Part shown: one piece after another, positions 22,471-34,889 of the stretch
Layout of the letters: every line of letters starts with the position of its first letter
How positions within the stretch are numbered: position 1 is the stretch's first letter
DNA from: Ephemerocybe angulata
Lineage: Eukaryota > Basidiomycota > Agaricomycetes > Agaricales > Psathyrellaceae
Direction of reading: 5' to 3'
Assembly: GCA_013368325.1 (NCBI GenBank)
Contig: JAACJK010000002.1
Coordinates: forward strand, 744,001-808,000
Length of the DNA: 64,000 nt
Program-made: the position numbers and the translations under genes
The notes under the pieces: generated by a model
Seen by the model: the letters and a program-made list of their open reading frames with translations, nothing else
The model's database searches: none
Told to the model about the DNA's origin: nothing

Positions 22471-24384
22471 GGGTAAGGAGGGGTAAGGGTGCAGGGTGGT
22501 GCGTATGCACTTCGTTTTGGAATGTGAATTTTGGATTCCAAGAAATGAAGCCACCCGCGCTGGGATGCGGGATTCTGAGAGCGTGATACAGGTGAGTGGA
22601 GGTGCGAACCGAGGGTCCAAAATTGCCAAGAGGTTGACTGGGGTATATTCCCTCGTTCCAGTGGGGGTGCATGGAGGCAAATATCACTACTCCGAGATAA
22701 TATTTGTTCTCACTTGGGGGTCGATTCTTGATCCCGGGTGACCGCCTTGGATACATGTTATACCTACCCAGCCCAAGTGTGAAATGCTCCCGGACATATT
22801 CTGGGTACATCAATCATGCTTCCAGGTTGTAAAAATGGGTGCAAATACTACTGCACCGCGATGACGTTTCCTCCGACACTGGGGTGAGATTGCCCAACTC
22901 CAGACTCCTGTGATGGAGATAAGTGTTCTGACCCCGAAGATCTGATGGTTGGTTCGGAGCAGGACCTTGCAGCTCCAAATGACCTCTCTGGATGTGAGGC
23001 CCGGATCCCGGCCATAGTGCGGGGAATTATGATCTGGGATCGGTGTGCCTGAGCGCTCACAGGTGTGTTATATCCACCTTCCAAATATCCCTGATGGATG
23101 CGAAAATCATACCACTAATAGCACAGCACATGGCTGGCGGGGGTGGGACTACGCACTCCAGAGTATCATCCTGGAGGCAATCACTTCTGCTCATCATTTG
23201 ACGCCACTGCAGGCCAGGTGAGGCTGAATTTTCCAGCCCAATTCAAAGCATTGGAGCTCCATTTATTACCCCCAAATCGCACCAGGTAAGACTTTGGAGG
23301 TCATATCCCCGGTTCGAAGTATTTCTCTTTGAAGCAGAATCCTAGACCCGGGATCGAGAGGCGCTATAGATGGGGGTGGGATTACCACCTCTAACAATTG
23401 ATTTGGGGTGAGCTATTCCTCCCCAGAGGTCTATTCCTTAGTTGGGTATTGAATTTCTGATTCCGAGTAACTGCCTTGGAAACACAATTTCCTACCCTTG
23501 TTCGCCCTCGGTTCCTACAGAATACGGCCATCAGATGAGTGACATTTATATATACCGGGTGCGTCAACAGCTCATATGCCATGGGAAGACGTCATTGCAG
23601 GAATCGGGGCTGTCCACGTTGCTGATTTCTTTGTTTGATAATCGCGCCGCATCGCGCAGCTTTGGTCCTCCCCACCCTTCCCTACCTCAATGCCTCAACG
23701 AAACTTCTATGCAAACCGCGCACTCCGGCAAAGGCTTCCGTATGTGTCATATTTCAATGGGTTTCTGTACTTATTCTTATCCGTACTCAAGTCATGGTGC
23801 CTTCGTTCCATGGTCCCAGGGCGCACAGGGATCACAGCGCGTGCCGCAAATTCTGCTTATTCAGTATGTATTTCTCTCAGTGCAGCTGCAAATCAGATAT
23901 CTGAGACTGAAGCACCAGATTAAGGACTTCTACGAATGACTTGGCTATTTACCTTGTATACATACGGCTCAATTAATCCCAGCGGCTGCCTCAGATGTGT
24001 TGAGAGAGGTCGTGAGAAAATGGATTGCTACCGGCGCCAAATCGGCGCCAATTCCATTTGGTGGCGAAATCATCGAAAAGCGCATGCACATTGGCTACCC
24101 GATATGTTTCACAAGCCTCAGTAGCTCAGTGGCATCTGCTCTCCCAGGGGGCACGCCCGTAGGGTCCGTTCTTCCGTTCTTGTGTTCAATCCCCTGTGGG
24201 GACTGAAAATTCGAATCGAAGAATGGACCACGCGGCGCGTGCCCATTGGTAAGGTAGTTGCTACCTTTTTGCTATTCTATAATACCTATTCTTTTGCTGT
24301 ACTTACTCTCCACTGCAAATTTAAATTCCCTTTCACTTATATCGTTGATCCAAAGCCCGTTCAATTGAAGGCGCTATGTACATA
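22471..24384. other. Subterminal noncoding region of the KDZ element
   Basis: No gene is supported; open frames here lack codon structure and partners. GGAGG/CCTCC-type motifs in both orientations and GGGGTGAGATTGCC/GGGGGTGGGATTACCACC-like segments recur from about 22870 to 23400, resembling the motif vocabulary (CACCTCCA, CTCCAAAC) of the right-hand repeat array, so both subterminal zones may carry related sites. Confidence 0.4.
24112..24210 (+). other. tRNA-like segment (possible SINE relic) with pol III A and B boxes
   Basis: TAGCTCAGTGG at 24122-24132 fits the A-box consensus and GTTCAATCC at 24184-24192 the B-box consensus, with tRNA-like spacing. I cannot fold the flanks into a full cloverleaf, so it is not called a functional tRNA. 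Confidence 0.35.
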
Positions 24385-27300
24385 CTACACAAGGCGTAAA
24401 CGATTCCATACAGATATGAAGACCTTTGTATATATAACAGCGCGCCTTTGAGACATGTAGCTGACGGACTTGCGGATGCGTTTGAGACTGCTATTTCCGC
24501 ACTCCGCAGCACTGGAGTTAATGGGCACCAGTCGTGGGTCCGTATTGGCGTACTCAGAGAGGAAGGCGGCTGGGGAACATTTCGTGTGACCGCGTGAATG
24601 GAAGTGGTCAATGACGAATAGGGTATTCTCAAAGAAATGGGGCTCCCGGATCATGCAGTATGGACCCAGTGCGCACGCGAAGTCATACACCACCCGGTGG
24701 GGCGCCGTCGGCCACCGAGTAACCAGCGCGGAAAACACATCATTACGGCCTTCACTCTCCGGGATGTGATGGAACCCATAGCATATGCTATGGGTGCACC
24801 AGGCCACCATGATCCCTCCCGTTAAACGACGCTCACCATACTGGTTGTAGTACTTGCCGCATCGATCTCCACGGGGCTTTGACGTGTCCTGGCGCTGGTC
24901 GGTCCTCAGCTTTGGGTAAATAGGGCGATGTCGAATTTGCGGAAAGCTGTAGAGCGCGCCAGTCTTTTAGGTAGAGAATGAGTAACAATATATTCACATG
25001 AAGTGGATGTATCAACGTACCTCGGCCCAACTTTTCTCCTCAATCGCTATTAGCGGGAAGCTTCCTAAGTCGGGATCTCGCTTGAGATCCTGGAGGACTT
25101 TGTCCCCACGCTGAAGCATCCAGTGAAGAATAGGAATGACGTCGTCCCAGGTGTTGCGTGGTTTCAGGAGGTTATACACAGCTGGAACCGTGATGATCTC
25201 AGTTAACCGATATGGAATCGGGTTTGCAAGGAAGGTTCGGAGATTCTCCAGCGCCGAGCCATTGAACATCTGGAGCACAGACTCCTCTGCTGCAACCTGC
25301 AATTTGGTTATTTTTAGATACACAAAATAGACTGAAATTACTCACCTGACGGAAGAAGTTCCGATATGCTGGGGAAACAGACTTTTTGGATAATAAAATT
25401 GACTTGTATACCTCGTGGAACAGCGACGCTAACGCTGGACTCTCCTCGCGGAGACCGGAAACAGTATCGTCCAACAGCTTGAAGTGCAGCCGGGCTCGGT
25501 CTTCCTGTCGGGCTTGCTGTTCTGCTGAGGGACCGTCTGATTCGTCGTTGTCATCCTCTTCTGAGAGCAGACTGTCGAAGCTTGGGACCTCAATTATGCG
25601 CCGGACTTGCTTTCGAAGAGTCGCGTTACTGATGAGTTGTTGTTTTGGATTATTCTTCACAGTGGGGCGCACAATTGACGTTGAATCAGAAGTCGTTGGA
25701 GGGATCAATGACCCAGATATATGCTTTCGCCCGAAGGCAAGCGTAATTCCATCAAAGATGACCGTATCGGGGTAGTCACCACAACCAGATCGTGGGCACC
25801 GCATGTCGTTGTTGAGCGCCTGCCGGATGACATAGGCGAACCAGACATCTCGAAAGAGGTCCTCCCCCATGAAACAGCCTCCGGTGGTCCCATAACGGAG
25901 GTTCACCATGTGCACAAACGCGGTAAAAGGAGTTTCAGAGACGGTGAATGCGATCGTGTACTCATCAAGGAGGTCATGCGTGACGAGGATAGAGTTGTTG
26001 AAATTGAAAATTCCCAACTCGCGCAGGTCCGGTCCAACATGGCGATGATGATTGCGGGGACATTCTGGGCAGGGCTGGAGCTGGATATCGGTTTTGTACG
26101 CAGAAACTAGAGTGAACACGCGGCACTTTTGCGTTGCGACAGGGCCGACAGGGTTGAATAGAGGTTTTCCAGGGGAGCACGAGCAGGTCGAGTTCTCGTT
26201 GAGTCGTAGAAGGGGAGGTGGTTCGCTCCTCAGAGGCGGCGGACGGCTGTAGAGCCGGGGATCAGATGGGAGCATAATTGCCGCAGGAGGAAGTATTGGT
26301 AGGTGAGAGATTGATCCCACATAGCGATTTGCTGATGGAGAATAGAGTTAGTCTCCTATCAGGAATTTGGAGCACAGATTTACGCACCAGAGCCACCGGG
26401 CTTGAACGCCATCATGATCGACACGCCCTCAAGGTCTCCGGCTTCACCTCCGAGAAGATCGTGCAGCCTCCTGTGTGCTGACCGTACATGCACACAGGGA
26501 TCTGTTCCTGCATCCTTTGAGCATCTCCAAACACCATCTGTGGCAGAAGATCCCACATGCGTAACGATAGCGCGGCCCTTCAAATGCGACGAGGAGAAAC
26601 TTCGAACAGAGAAGACACTCAGGAACTCGTCTGGACTATTGATTTGTTGCTGACGTAGAAAGAGTGTTGAATCTAGGAATGCTGTTTGTTATTATGTTTG
26701 ATAGCGCAATACAAGACAATGCTTACCTTCATTGACCTCATTCTGCCCACCGTTCTCCGCCGATACATCAAGCTCAAAGGTTTTAAACAGCTCCCGATGA
26801 ACACAGGCTCTGTTATCAATTCCAACCGGACAGGTGCAAACGACATGCAAGGCACCGCTAATCCAAATGTACTGCAAATGGTACCAGCCAGCCTAATACA
26901 ATTTATGAATTGTTAGCATGCATCACGTTTTGCAAGATTATAACACGCACCGCACTCCTTTGACGAACCAGATCCCATCCCTCAACCACAAATACGGTGC
27001 CGCCTATGAAGTAGAACCCTGCGACCGAAGCTTCGACAGCGTCGCGATAGTTGCTGAGTTGAGCAGAGGTCAAGTCGGGGTCGCCGCTTAGATCACTGGC
27101 GACGATGGGATCATCAGGTCTTCCCAGGTGAGGCATGTCCATCTCCTCATCCAGCCACTGCTGCTCATTGGAGAGCGCATCCGATGCTACGGAAAGGACT
27201 GAAGGTAGGGGTTCTGGAGAGGTGGAGGGACGAGCAACGACCGACTGGCTATCTGGTGGGTTAACGCGCTTCCTTCGAGTCAATGGTTTTGCATATGTCC

Positions 27301-27466
27301 TGGAAGCGACTGATGGCGACTCCCACTCAGCCACCCTCGCGTCGTCAAGAAGGCTGTTGGGGTATGAGAACTCCTCTTCCTCAGAATCGGACTCTGACAC
27401 ACGAATGGCGAAGTCAGAGCACTCAGAGCTGGAATCATGAGATACGTTCTTCCGTTTGGGTGGCAT
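24385..27466 (-). CDS. KDZ transposase with cysteine clusters (CxC type), intact
   Basis: Inferred exons (minus): 26951-27466, 26727-26892, 26388-26681, 25346-26331, 25021-25296 and 24385-24963; 2,817 nt, 938 residues, no internal stop. The N-terminus is acidic/Ser-rich with basic patches. Cysteine motifs follow: VCTCPVGIDNRACVHRELF (about 190-208, SWIM-like), a CSKD/DPCVH pair, CSCSPG (about 374), CPECPRNHHRH (about 412) and RCPRSGCGDYPD (about 502-513), matching the CxC5/CxC6 clusters known from KDZ transposases. Catalytic acidic residues appear as VIFDGITLAFGRKH (Asp about 518), VVYDFACALGPYC (Asp about 840) and INSSAAECGNSSLKRIRKS (Glu about 900). Role: excision and integration of the 15.2-kb element. 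It is divergent from passenger gene 1, with 207 bp between the starts. Introns are 45-58 nt. Confidence 0.92.
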
Positions 27467-27673
27467 GGGAAGCTGTACTGACCTCCCTTAGCTTCGTCGA
27501 CCCTTTAACAAGATCTGGTGGTAGAATCGGTTGAACAGCCACGCATGGTGAAGGGGTCTCTATCGCACCCGGCCCCGGGCGTCTTCCAGATATATTCAAG
27601 CAATCGAGATCCCGACGTGCACATGTACTTCATAAGGGGGTGATTTCAAAAATTGTGTTTCATTCCCTAAACC
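27467..27673. promoter_or_regulatory. Divergent promoter between KDZ transposase and passenger gene 1
   Basis: These 207 bp separate ATG 27466 (minus) from ATG 27674 (plus), so the transposase and the first passenger gene are probably co-expressed. No specific box recognised. Confidence 0.4.
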
Positions 27674-28883
27674 ATGCCTGCTGCTCGAAAGAAATCTCAA
27701 CGGGCACCTTCCTCTCCTTCAAAGTCTCCAAGGAAGCGGGCCCCGCAGCACTGTCGCAAGTGCCCCAACAGCCCTCTTCGCTCTGAATGCCCCCACAGTG
27801 GACGAAAGGCCAAGGTATGCACAACGTATTCTCTCAGCTAAGAACTATCACTCAACACGGTCATCGTCATTCAAGGCTTCCACGTCTTCAGGCGACGCTT
27901 CCACATCTCAAGCTCCTGAGATACCCATTGACCCTGCCCTTGCTGCGCTACCCATCGACCCTGCCCTTACCACGCAGCCCCTATCTCCTCTACCGGAGGT
28001 CCCGGTGCAAGGTGATCCCTCTGTAAATTCAACTTGCAGCCTTCCCCTCCCTCCCATAGCAAGTAATCTCCCTTCCTCTGATTCTACCGTGGTCAATGCC
28101 TCTGCCCCAGCTGTCGCCTCTTCTCCGGCTGGAATCACCGTGGGCGCACCTCCATCAACTCCGCCTCAGCATGCTCCAACCACCGCTACACCCACACATC
28201 GTGCCTATGCTTCAAACGCAAATCCTGCTCATGGCATGATCAAGGGAGTATGTCGTGGCAACGACGTAACTTGTAAGTCTGGTCTCTCTCATGGAATCCA
28301 CGTCCTTGTGCTGATGAGGCTGTGTAACAGCAATGGCTCGCACGAGGGCGCCCAAGTCGCCTTTCAAGAATACTGCAGATGCTCAGACGTTTTGTGAGTA
28401 TAACGTACGGGATCTCTTTAGTAGGGTACGTACCTACTTGCGCCCGTATGTTCAATCTCATGCTAACTTAGACATCGTCTCCAGGTCGAATCTCTTGCTG
28501 AGTCCACAAATGCGTGGGCTTACATTGCTATACAGCATCCGTGGTCTCGGACCCCCTTCCTTCACTATACCTCTCGTAAGCTTCGTAAAGAAGCACCCAA
28601 CGACGTCGCGGTGTTGCATCGGGATGTCTCGCGCATCATGAGTCAGGTCAAGCGCGCTGATCGTAGCCGCCTATTGGAGCTCGTGAAGACCAAAGATGCC
28701 GCTGAAGAGGCTGCTCGAGCTGCAGAGGAGCGTGCCCTGCGGGCGGAGCAGGAGGTTGAGCGTATGAAGGCTGCATCTGCTCAGCAGGCCTCTCTCAGCG
28801 CTCGGGATTTCGTTTTGCGGGCTGTTCTGAATAGCATGACTGTCCCTCCCGCCCCTACCGTCTCTCCCGCTCCAACTGTCTGA
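27674..28883 (+). CDS. KDZ passenger gene 1: Cys-knuckle, Pro-rich, coiled-coil protein, unknown function
   Basis: Inferred exons 27674-27814, 27876-28272, 28331-28425 and 28485-28883 total 1,032 nt, 343 residues, all in phase. The N-terminus is basic (RKKSQRAPSSPSKSPRKRAP) and runs into QHCRKCPNSPLRSECPHSG, a possible Cys/His zinc knuckle. A long Pro/Ser/Ala-rich stretch with IDPALAALP-type repeats follows. The C-terminal third is charged and helical (KDAAEEAARAAEERALRAEQ), a likely coiled coil. I do not recognise the family. Its place next to the transposase, its intact frame and its normal introns argue that it is a maintained part of the element, perhaps a DNA-binding accessory factor; that is inference. 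Confidence 0.7.
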
Positions 28884-29117
28884 GTCTGTCTCTGCCGCCC
28901 CTTAACTACTGTCATGTCGATATTCCCGTTAATATGATGGCCATTTGCCTTATATTCATGATTCATCTGAGAATGAGACTTAGAGACTGCCCGTACTTGC
29001 TTCTTGCACCATAACGTAGATATTTCCATTCTCGCGGAGTTTAATCTGACGGCCTGCCGTTCCATGGCCATTGTTGGCGGAGTGTCATTTGCTGAGTAGC
29101 CGTTCAAATGTCTGAGT

Positions 29118-29169
29118 ATGACGTCAGAAAAAGTCGCCCTCCGTGCAGGGCGACTTTTTCTGACGTCAT
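29118..29169. repeat. Perfect 23-bp inverted repeat with TGACGTCA ends
   Basis: ATGACGTCAGAAAAAGTCGC (29118 on; arm 23 nt) is followed by a 6-nt loop and its exact reverse complement. TGACGTCA is the palindromic CRE/bZIP site. A related hairpin lies at 35434-35485. Confidence 0.85.
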
Positions 29170-30594
29170 GCCGGCTTCAATCTCAGTAGCCTTTTCTGTT
29201 CGCCGAATAGCCGGCATGCCGGCGTCGAGCTCAGTAACCAGACCAAGTCCTCCATGTACCCTTTGTGCCATATCTTGGATGCTCAGCTTAATTCAGCACA
29301 TGGAGAGCGTGTTATATATGCACTAATATAGTATATATGACATTTGAGATAGGTGGAGCAATAGATCGGGTTCACTTTTTTTGCAGGCTATGTTGCTGTA
29401 AATCTGAGATCATGTTCTGTTTCTCGTACTGTACTTCAGACGGATTCTCGACTTTCAGTACCACCAAAATATCTGTGAGCCCGTGGACCGATTTGGCATA
29501 TACAAAACTATGAATATTAGCCCTAGCAACATATTTCCTGACTCTAGCTACCACAGTACGCATGATAAGACTTGAGGGAGATGTATATTGGGGATTGTGT
29601 GCATATGTACTCTTCAAAATGTGTTTTTCGACGCATCCTACCTGCTAGATGTACTTTAGAGTGGATGGGCTATATAAAGGCATAATTCAGCTATTATATA
29701 AAGCACTTAACCTGTATCCTAAGCTCCCATTGCACTCACTAGGGACATCAAGCCGCGGTGTACCCTTTGGCAGGGGTCTGGTTCACGTACCCACAGCGTT
29801 GATGTGGAGACCTGATGTGGGCTCCAAAAACAGCGAACAAATATCCGAAGTCTGGATATCGCTCCCCAGAATCACTGTTGGAACTGTAAGTAGCACCTCC
29901 ATCGATTTTTCAATTGCAAATTCTGAGATAAATGGCTTTGGAGTGCATATCAGCTATCCAACGCGCAGATTTAGAGTCATAATTCATACCTCCAGTTGCG
30001 AAGAACAGCGTAGCAAGGGTTTGGACTATTTGCACATATATAATGGTGTCGGTATATGGAACCAGTAAGTCACATATGATATTCCGTGTTGTATACGTTA
30101 TTCCACCACCAAAGAGCTTTTAGGCGCAATGGAACTCTCGAAATGAGCACAGGAACGGATAAGCGCCCTCCAGCGCTTAATTCACTTGCATGTTGTACGG
30201 GGAATGTATTATTAGTGAACAATGCCATGAGTTACGGGGCTATATAGAGTGTACATAGAAACATAGAATACACACATGTCTCTACTAAATACTAGGGCAT
30301 GGGGTGTCGAACGAGTGCGTCGAAAATCCGGGTGCAATGGGTCTCCCCGGCTGTTTGCACAAGTCACATCGACGCACCAAGATCTAACATCAAGCTCAGG
30401 AAAATTTTGATTGGGAGAAGCGAGTCTTGCAAGCATGTGCTGAGTTGTGGAACCCAAATATGGTAAAGTGAATGATCATGGAATTGGAAATACGATGCTT
30501 GGAGCGTGTTGGGGTTGCGATCGAGTTGTGGTTGCGTCGCGCGCCATCAGAAAGGTGAGTTTTAATGTGAAACACAACCGCGGAAGGACTCTGA

Positions 30595-30839
30595 AGGACG
30601 CATGGCGTACCTTGAAGGTATCAAGCCATGACCGATGAGATGTTGCGATGTATAGGGAATCCGCTTTTGTTAGGGGCTATGGATGCGGGACCCGATTTTC
30701 ACCTCTGGTGTGAGCAAAGGACGCATGGCGTACCTTGAAGGTATCAAGCCATGACCGATGAGATGTTGCGATGTATAGGGAATCCGCTTTTGTTAGGGGC
30801 TATGGATGCGGGACCCGATTTTCACCTCTGGTGTGAGCA
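30595..30839 (+). repeat. Tandem duplication of a 123-bp unit
   Basis: GGACGCATGGCGTACCTTGA through CACCTCTGGTGTGAGCA occurs twice head to tail (about 30595-30717 and 30718-30839) with no difference that I see, so it is very recent. Confidence 0.85.
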
Positions 30840-31064
30840 CCAAGCGAGCACTCTGGGTGCTGGGATCTGGATGAGGAAAATTGAACCCCAAATCTCATCG
30901 AGGGGATCTTGTCCATCCCAAAAGGCGCAAATGGAGCCATTCCCACTGACCCGCTTCATGTGAGCTCTGTGGTTGTGCTTTGGGCTATAAAAGCAGGTTC
31001 CATGTTGAACGTTTCTCGACCCATTTCTTGACCCATCAATTCGCACTCAACTTACACTGCTAAG

Positions 31065-33579
31065 ATGACCTCTGTTGACGCTTCCTTCCCCCCAACTTTG
31101 CTTGAGGCACACAAGCCTCTCCTGGAGCGCTTTGCGCACCTCAACTGTAAGTCGTCGACCTGCTGCAAAGCTATTTGGCCATATTGATTTCTAATTGTTA
31201 CGGCCTGCGCAGTTACAAAGGCATTCGGAGATCATGATCTCCCATCCTCTCTCGAGGACGCAAACGCCCTCATCCTGTTTGTTCAAGCGTATGTAGAGTG
31301 CCTGGAGGAGGAAAGGAAAACCTTGGCTGGACGTAAGTTCATATTAAAATTCCGATGTGAGTAAATATGACTTACCCGATGATTAGAAAAGAAACGAAAG
31401 GCCACCATCGTCGTCAAAGTCCTCCAGCGTAACCTGGAGGCTTTGAACTCTCGCCATGCCATTTTGCTGGCTGATTCGCTTCCATCCGCCCCTCCGTCTG
31501 TCGAGGGTGACGCGACTCTGACCTCCACGGCTGTTGCTGTTGGGCCCCTTGCCGCGCCTTCTGGAGAGAATGATGTAACTCTGCGTGCGCCCATTGTCGA
31601 CTCCGCCCCAACCGCCGCTTCACCCCCTCCTCCCCCCTCTGCCGCTGCTGCGCCTCTCGTTGACTCCGCCCAGACCACCACCGCTTCTCCTCCTCCTGCG
31701 CCTCTCGTTGACTCCGCCCCCACTGCCCCCACTCCTCCTCCTCCCGCGCCTCTCGTTGACTCCACCCCGACTACCCCTGCTCCTCCTCCTCCTGCGCCTC
31801 TCGTTGACTCCGCCCCCACTGCCCCCGCTCCTCCTCCTCCCGCCTCCGCTGCTGCTCCTCTCGTTGACTCCGCCCCTGGCGATGCTAGTCATGTTCCTGG
31901 TGTCGCTGCAGATCCACCTCAGAAGCGCCCGGCTGGGGATGTTGATGGGCAACCTGCCCAAAAACGCGCACGCTCCGTCGCTGTAGACCAAGGTATGGAT
32001 GCATTTACTCATTACTATTGACCATAACTAATCATTCCTCAAATATATAGTATCTAATAGCGTTCTGACCCCTCCCGCTGACCCCGATGTCACAATGGCT
32101 CCCCCTGACCCTCACACCAATATCGAAGACCAAGAATCCGAGTTGCGTGCCGCCTCTGACGTCGAAGAGCGGATGGCTATTGCCCAAGGTAACCCCAACC
32201 TCTTTGCTGTCCCGGACAGTGAGTCTGAGGCGGATGCGGAGGGTGAGGCGGATGCGGTGGGTGAGGTGGATGCGGAGGGTGAGGCGGATGCGGAGGGTGA
32301 TTCCGACCCAGAGATTATCGATGATGGGCCACAAGGCAACGATCAGCCGGTCGTCGATCAGCCGGTCGTCGATCAGCCGGTCGATGATCGGATGGTCACC
32401 CAGGTGGAGACGGAGATTCTGGAGGTGGAGGATGTCGAAACAGGGACGGTTACCTTTGAGGAAGTCCCGAAGCGCCAGTACAAGCACATGGCGAAGTATT
32501 GGTCCGGGCTGACGCCGAACGCGCAGAAAGGGCTTCTTGGTGAGTACCTGGATACGTGATTGATCTTCTTACTGTTACTAACTTCGCTTGTTTCTACAGA
32601 AAAAGGCGAGAATGACCAGACGAACCTCAAACGCTTCAACCTCCCTTTCAGTGACCAAGTCCGTTGCTGGATCTGCCGTGAGGCGTCCTACATGGCCGAA
32701 GAGGCTTGCCAGGACAAGCGCGTCGCGGCGAGCTGCCTCATCAACACCAAAGGTCAGACGTCGTGCGTCTTTCATGTCGCTCATCCCCCATCAACCAAGC
32801 ATGACAACAACGCGAGGAAGGATGCTAAGATCCGGGTCACCGGGGTCCCCTTCGTTCCTCAAAAGCTTCCGAAGAATGCTGTCCCCATGCTTCTCCCAAT
32901 GGTCCACCTCAGTCCCACCCCTGAAGACAAGCCCACCAAGGGCACCAAGCGCAACGTTCGCGACCCCGTCGATCGCAACCCCAACTTTACCCTCGATCGT
33001 GTCCTCGACTTCTTCCCTCTTTCGCCCAATGGCGAGACTCGAGTGTTGCATTGCGGCTGTGCGCTTGACACTGCCCTCATGGACTTCTATATTTTCAAGA
33101 AGATCTACATCACATCGACCTCGAAGCACCGCGAGGAGTTGTACGGTCGCGGCATGGCTCCGCGTGACCGTGAGGTTACCTTCGCGTACGTCCAAAGTCT
33201 TGGCATTCGGCCCGACGACAGCCCCTGGGCGGATAGCGGGAACGGCAAGGAGCTGTCGGCCATCAGCCGCCTCAAGCGAGCCAAGGCAGACATCGAGAAT
33301 AGGATCGAGGAGCTTGCAGTGGAGGAGTACGAGAGGGCAGCCGAAGGGGCGGAGGCGGCGAAGGCGGCGGCGTTGAAAACGCTTGAGGACGCGTACGTCG
33401 ATAACGGTCAGAAGCGTATCGACACGCGTGTTCTTTTGTTTCAAGAATTCTCCGAATCTGATGAAGCCGACGACGAGTCATATGTCGACTCTGATCACTC
33501 CTTCTTCTCCGACACCGATAATCCTTCCGAGTCCTCGTTCGATGAATTTGAAGATGGATCGATTGATTCTGATTTTTGA
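31065..33579 (+). CDS. KDZ passenger gene 2: large low-complexity and Cys-containing protein, unknown function
   Basis: Inferred exons 31065-31146, 31213-31332, 31387-31992, 32051-32539 and 32600-33579 total 2,277 nt, 758 residues, all in phase. Order: a helical N-terminal region; four to five APLVDSAPT-type repeats separated by Pro runs (31600-31880); a bipartite basic signal (QKRPAGDVDGQPAQKRARS); an acidic repeat (EADAEGEADAVGEVDAEG, about 32226-32300) and a DQPVVDQPVVDQPV repeat; then a conserved-looking domain with CWICREASYM, ASCLIN and SCVFHVAHPP, possibly zinc binding, and VLHCGCALDTALMDFYIF; finally an acidic Ser/Asp tail. Likely nuclear. I do not recognise the family and see no dioxygenase (TET/JBP) signature, the gene type known to travel with some KDZ elements. 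Confidence 0.72.
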
Positions 33580-34219
33580 TGGTATGTTTACTCATTCGTG
33601 TATCCTTTCCTGTGTAGTTCGTGGCTGTCTCTGAGAAATGCATCTATCTTTGGCCTTCGAAAATATGATTAAGTCCTCTGAACGTGAACTGTGATATGGG
33701 CTCCGTCGTGGGCTTCGTATTTATTGGAATGGTAATATACTACTCCAGCGAGGTGTATGAGATTGACATATTACATTCCACCCGACTGTCGAAACTTGGA
33801 GTCGCAAATCCACACCCCAAAGCGCCTTGCTTACTTGTGGAATGTCAAGTGGTACTGATAGACGCCTGAGCTATGATCTCCACCTCCAAAGTGGCCGCTC
33901 CGAGATGTGAACCGACACTCCAAAATATATTCTTGGAGCCAGACACTGCACCTCCAAACCATTGATTGGGTAACGAAATTCAACCTCAATAGTGCCCACG
34001 AACAATAATGCAATTAGCGCCGGGATCTGTAATCGAGCAGAGATCCGGTCTCCATACCTGTGAATACTGCCGCCTAACTCCAACGTACACAGGGCTGTCC
34101 ACCCCATTTGGACTTCGCGTGAGGGATTTGTCAGGCGACCATGGACGGCTAACCGATGCTGAGTTGCTGACGACTTTCTTTTAAAATCAACGCTCATTCA
34201 GGCCCTCTAGCTTTCAGCC
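33580..34219. other. Intergenic region of the KDZ element
   Basis: No gene seen. Segments such as CACCTCCAAAGTGGCCGCTCC and ACTTGGAGTCGCAAATCC (33780-33970) resemble the repeat units at 34.9-37.2 kb, so diverged single copies of that repeat are probably present. Confidence 0.4.
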
Positions 34220-34776
34220 ATGGCCAGTAAACCCAGCGACTCCCAATGGCCCGGGGAAGGTTTCTGGGAAGTGTTCTCCCAGGGACTCGATGCATGCGGC
34301 AAGACAACGACTCCTATTGCGCCCAGCTCAGGTACGGCAACCGCAATTCGCGCAGGTATGTAGTCTGCCATGTACCCTGAGTAACACTAACCTCCACTGC
34401 TCTGCGCTACACAGCTCGTGTTGCGAAACGGGCTGCCCGCCCTAGGTCCCCCGACCCTGACGACGCCGAGCTGCGGCCCTTGAAACGCCCAAAATGCACT
34501 ACTATTACAACACTTCCTCCTCCCAAAAATCATTCAAAAAAGACCTATGTGCGGGAGTGGGAAGAAAGTCGGGCTCGAGAGGACGCCAGGCATGCGCGGT
34601 GGGCCGAGCATGTGAAGGCCCATCCAGAGGGAAGGACTGCAAGGGAACTTGCTCAAGCAGAAGAACCGTTGTTTCATATATGCCCGTTTGTGCAGGAGGG
34701 ACATATGGATTGCACCGGAGTTGCTGCATCCAAGAACTGTACTGCCTATGGCGCGAGAATCCTTAGAGATCTGTAG
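34220..34776 (+). CDS. KDZ passenger gene 3: small basic protein, unknown function
   Basis: Inferred exons 34220-34355 and 34415-34776 (59-nt intron) total 498 nt, 165 residues. The middle is strongly basic (AKRAARPRS, RPLKRPKC), consistent with nuclear localisation, followed by a charged helix (YVREWEESRAREDARHARWA) and a C-terminal segment with spaced Cys/His (FHICPFVQEGHMDCTG, SKNCTAYG), perhaps one small zinc-binding unit. Not recognised. Like the other two passengers it is on the plus strand and uninterrupted. Confidence 0.62.
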
Positions 34777-34889
34777 TGTAGTTCAATAGTATTTCAGAAG
34801 TGTTGTATTACAAAATCTTCACTGCATTATTAACTTCCAACGAGCGCAAGAATAAAAAAGGGGCCAGCTGATGGGACGGATTCACGTCC

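Larger units (their letters stand above)
28884..31064. other. Intergenic region of the KDZ element
   Basis: No gene seen. It contains the perfect hairpin at 29118-29169, related GCCGGC-flanked segments just after it (ATGCCGGCTTCAATCTCAGTAG and ATGCCGGCGTCGAGCTCAGTAA), scattered CACCTCCA-type motifs, and the 123-bp tandem duplication at 30595-30839. A CTATAAAAGC box (30985-30994), about 75 bp upstream of ATG 31065, is a good TATA box for passenger gene 2. Confidence 0.45.

Noticed and set aside
23442..23939. A 165-residue open frame in the left part of the KDZ element as a gene
   Set aside because: Composition is not protein-like, no motif or homologous copy, no plausible splice partners.
31065..33579. 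Passenger gene 2 as a TET/JBP-type dioxygenase, expected in some KDZ elements
   Set aside because: No HxD...H iron-binding pattern or related fold signature seen; the Cys-containing domain does not resemble it.
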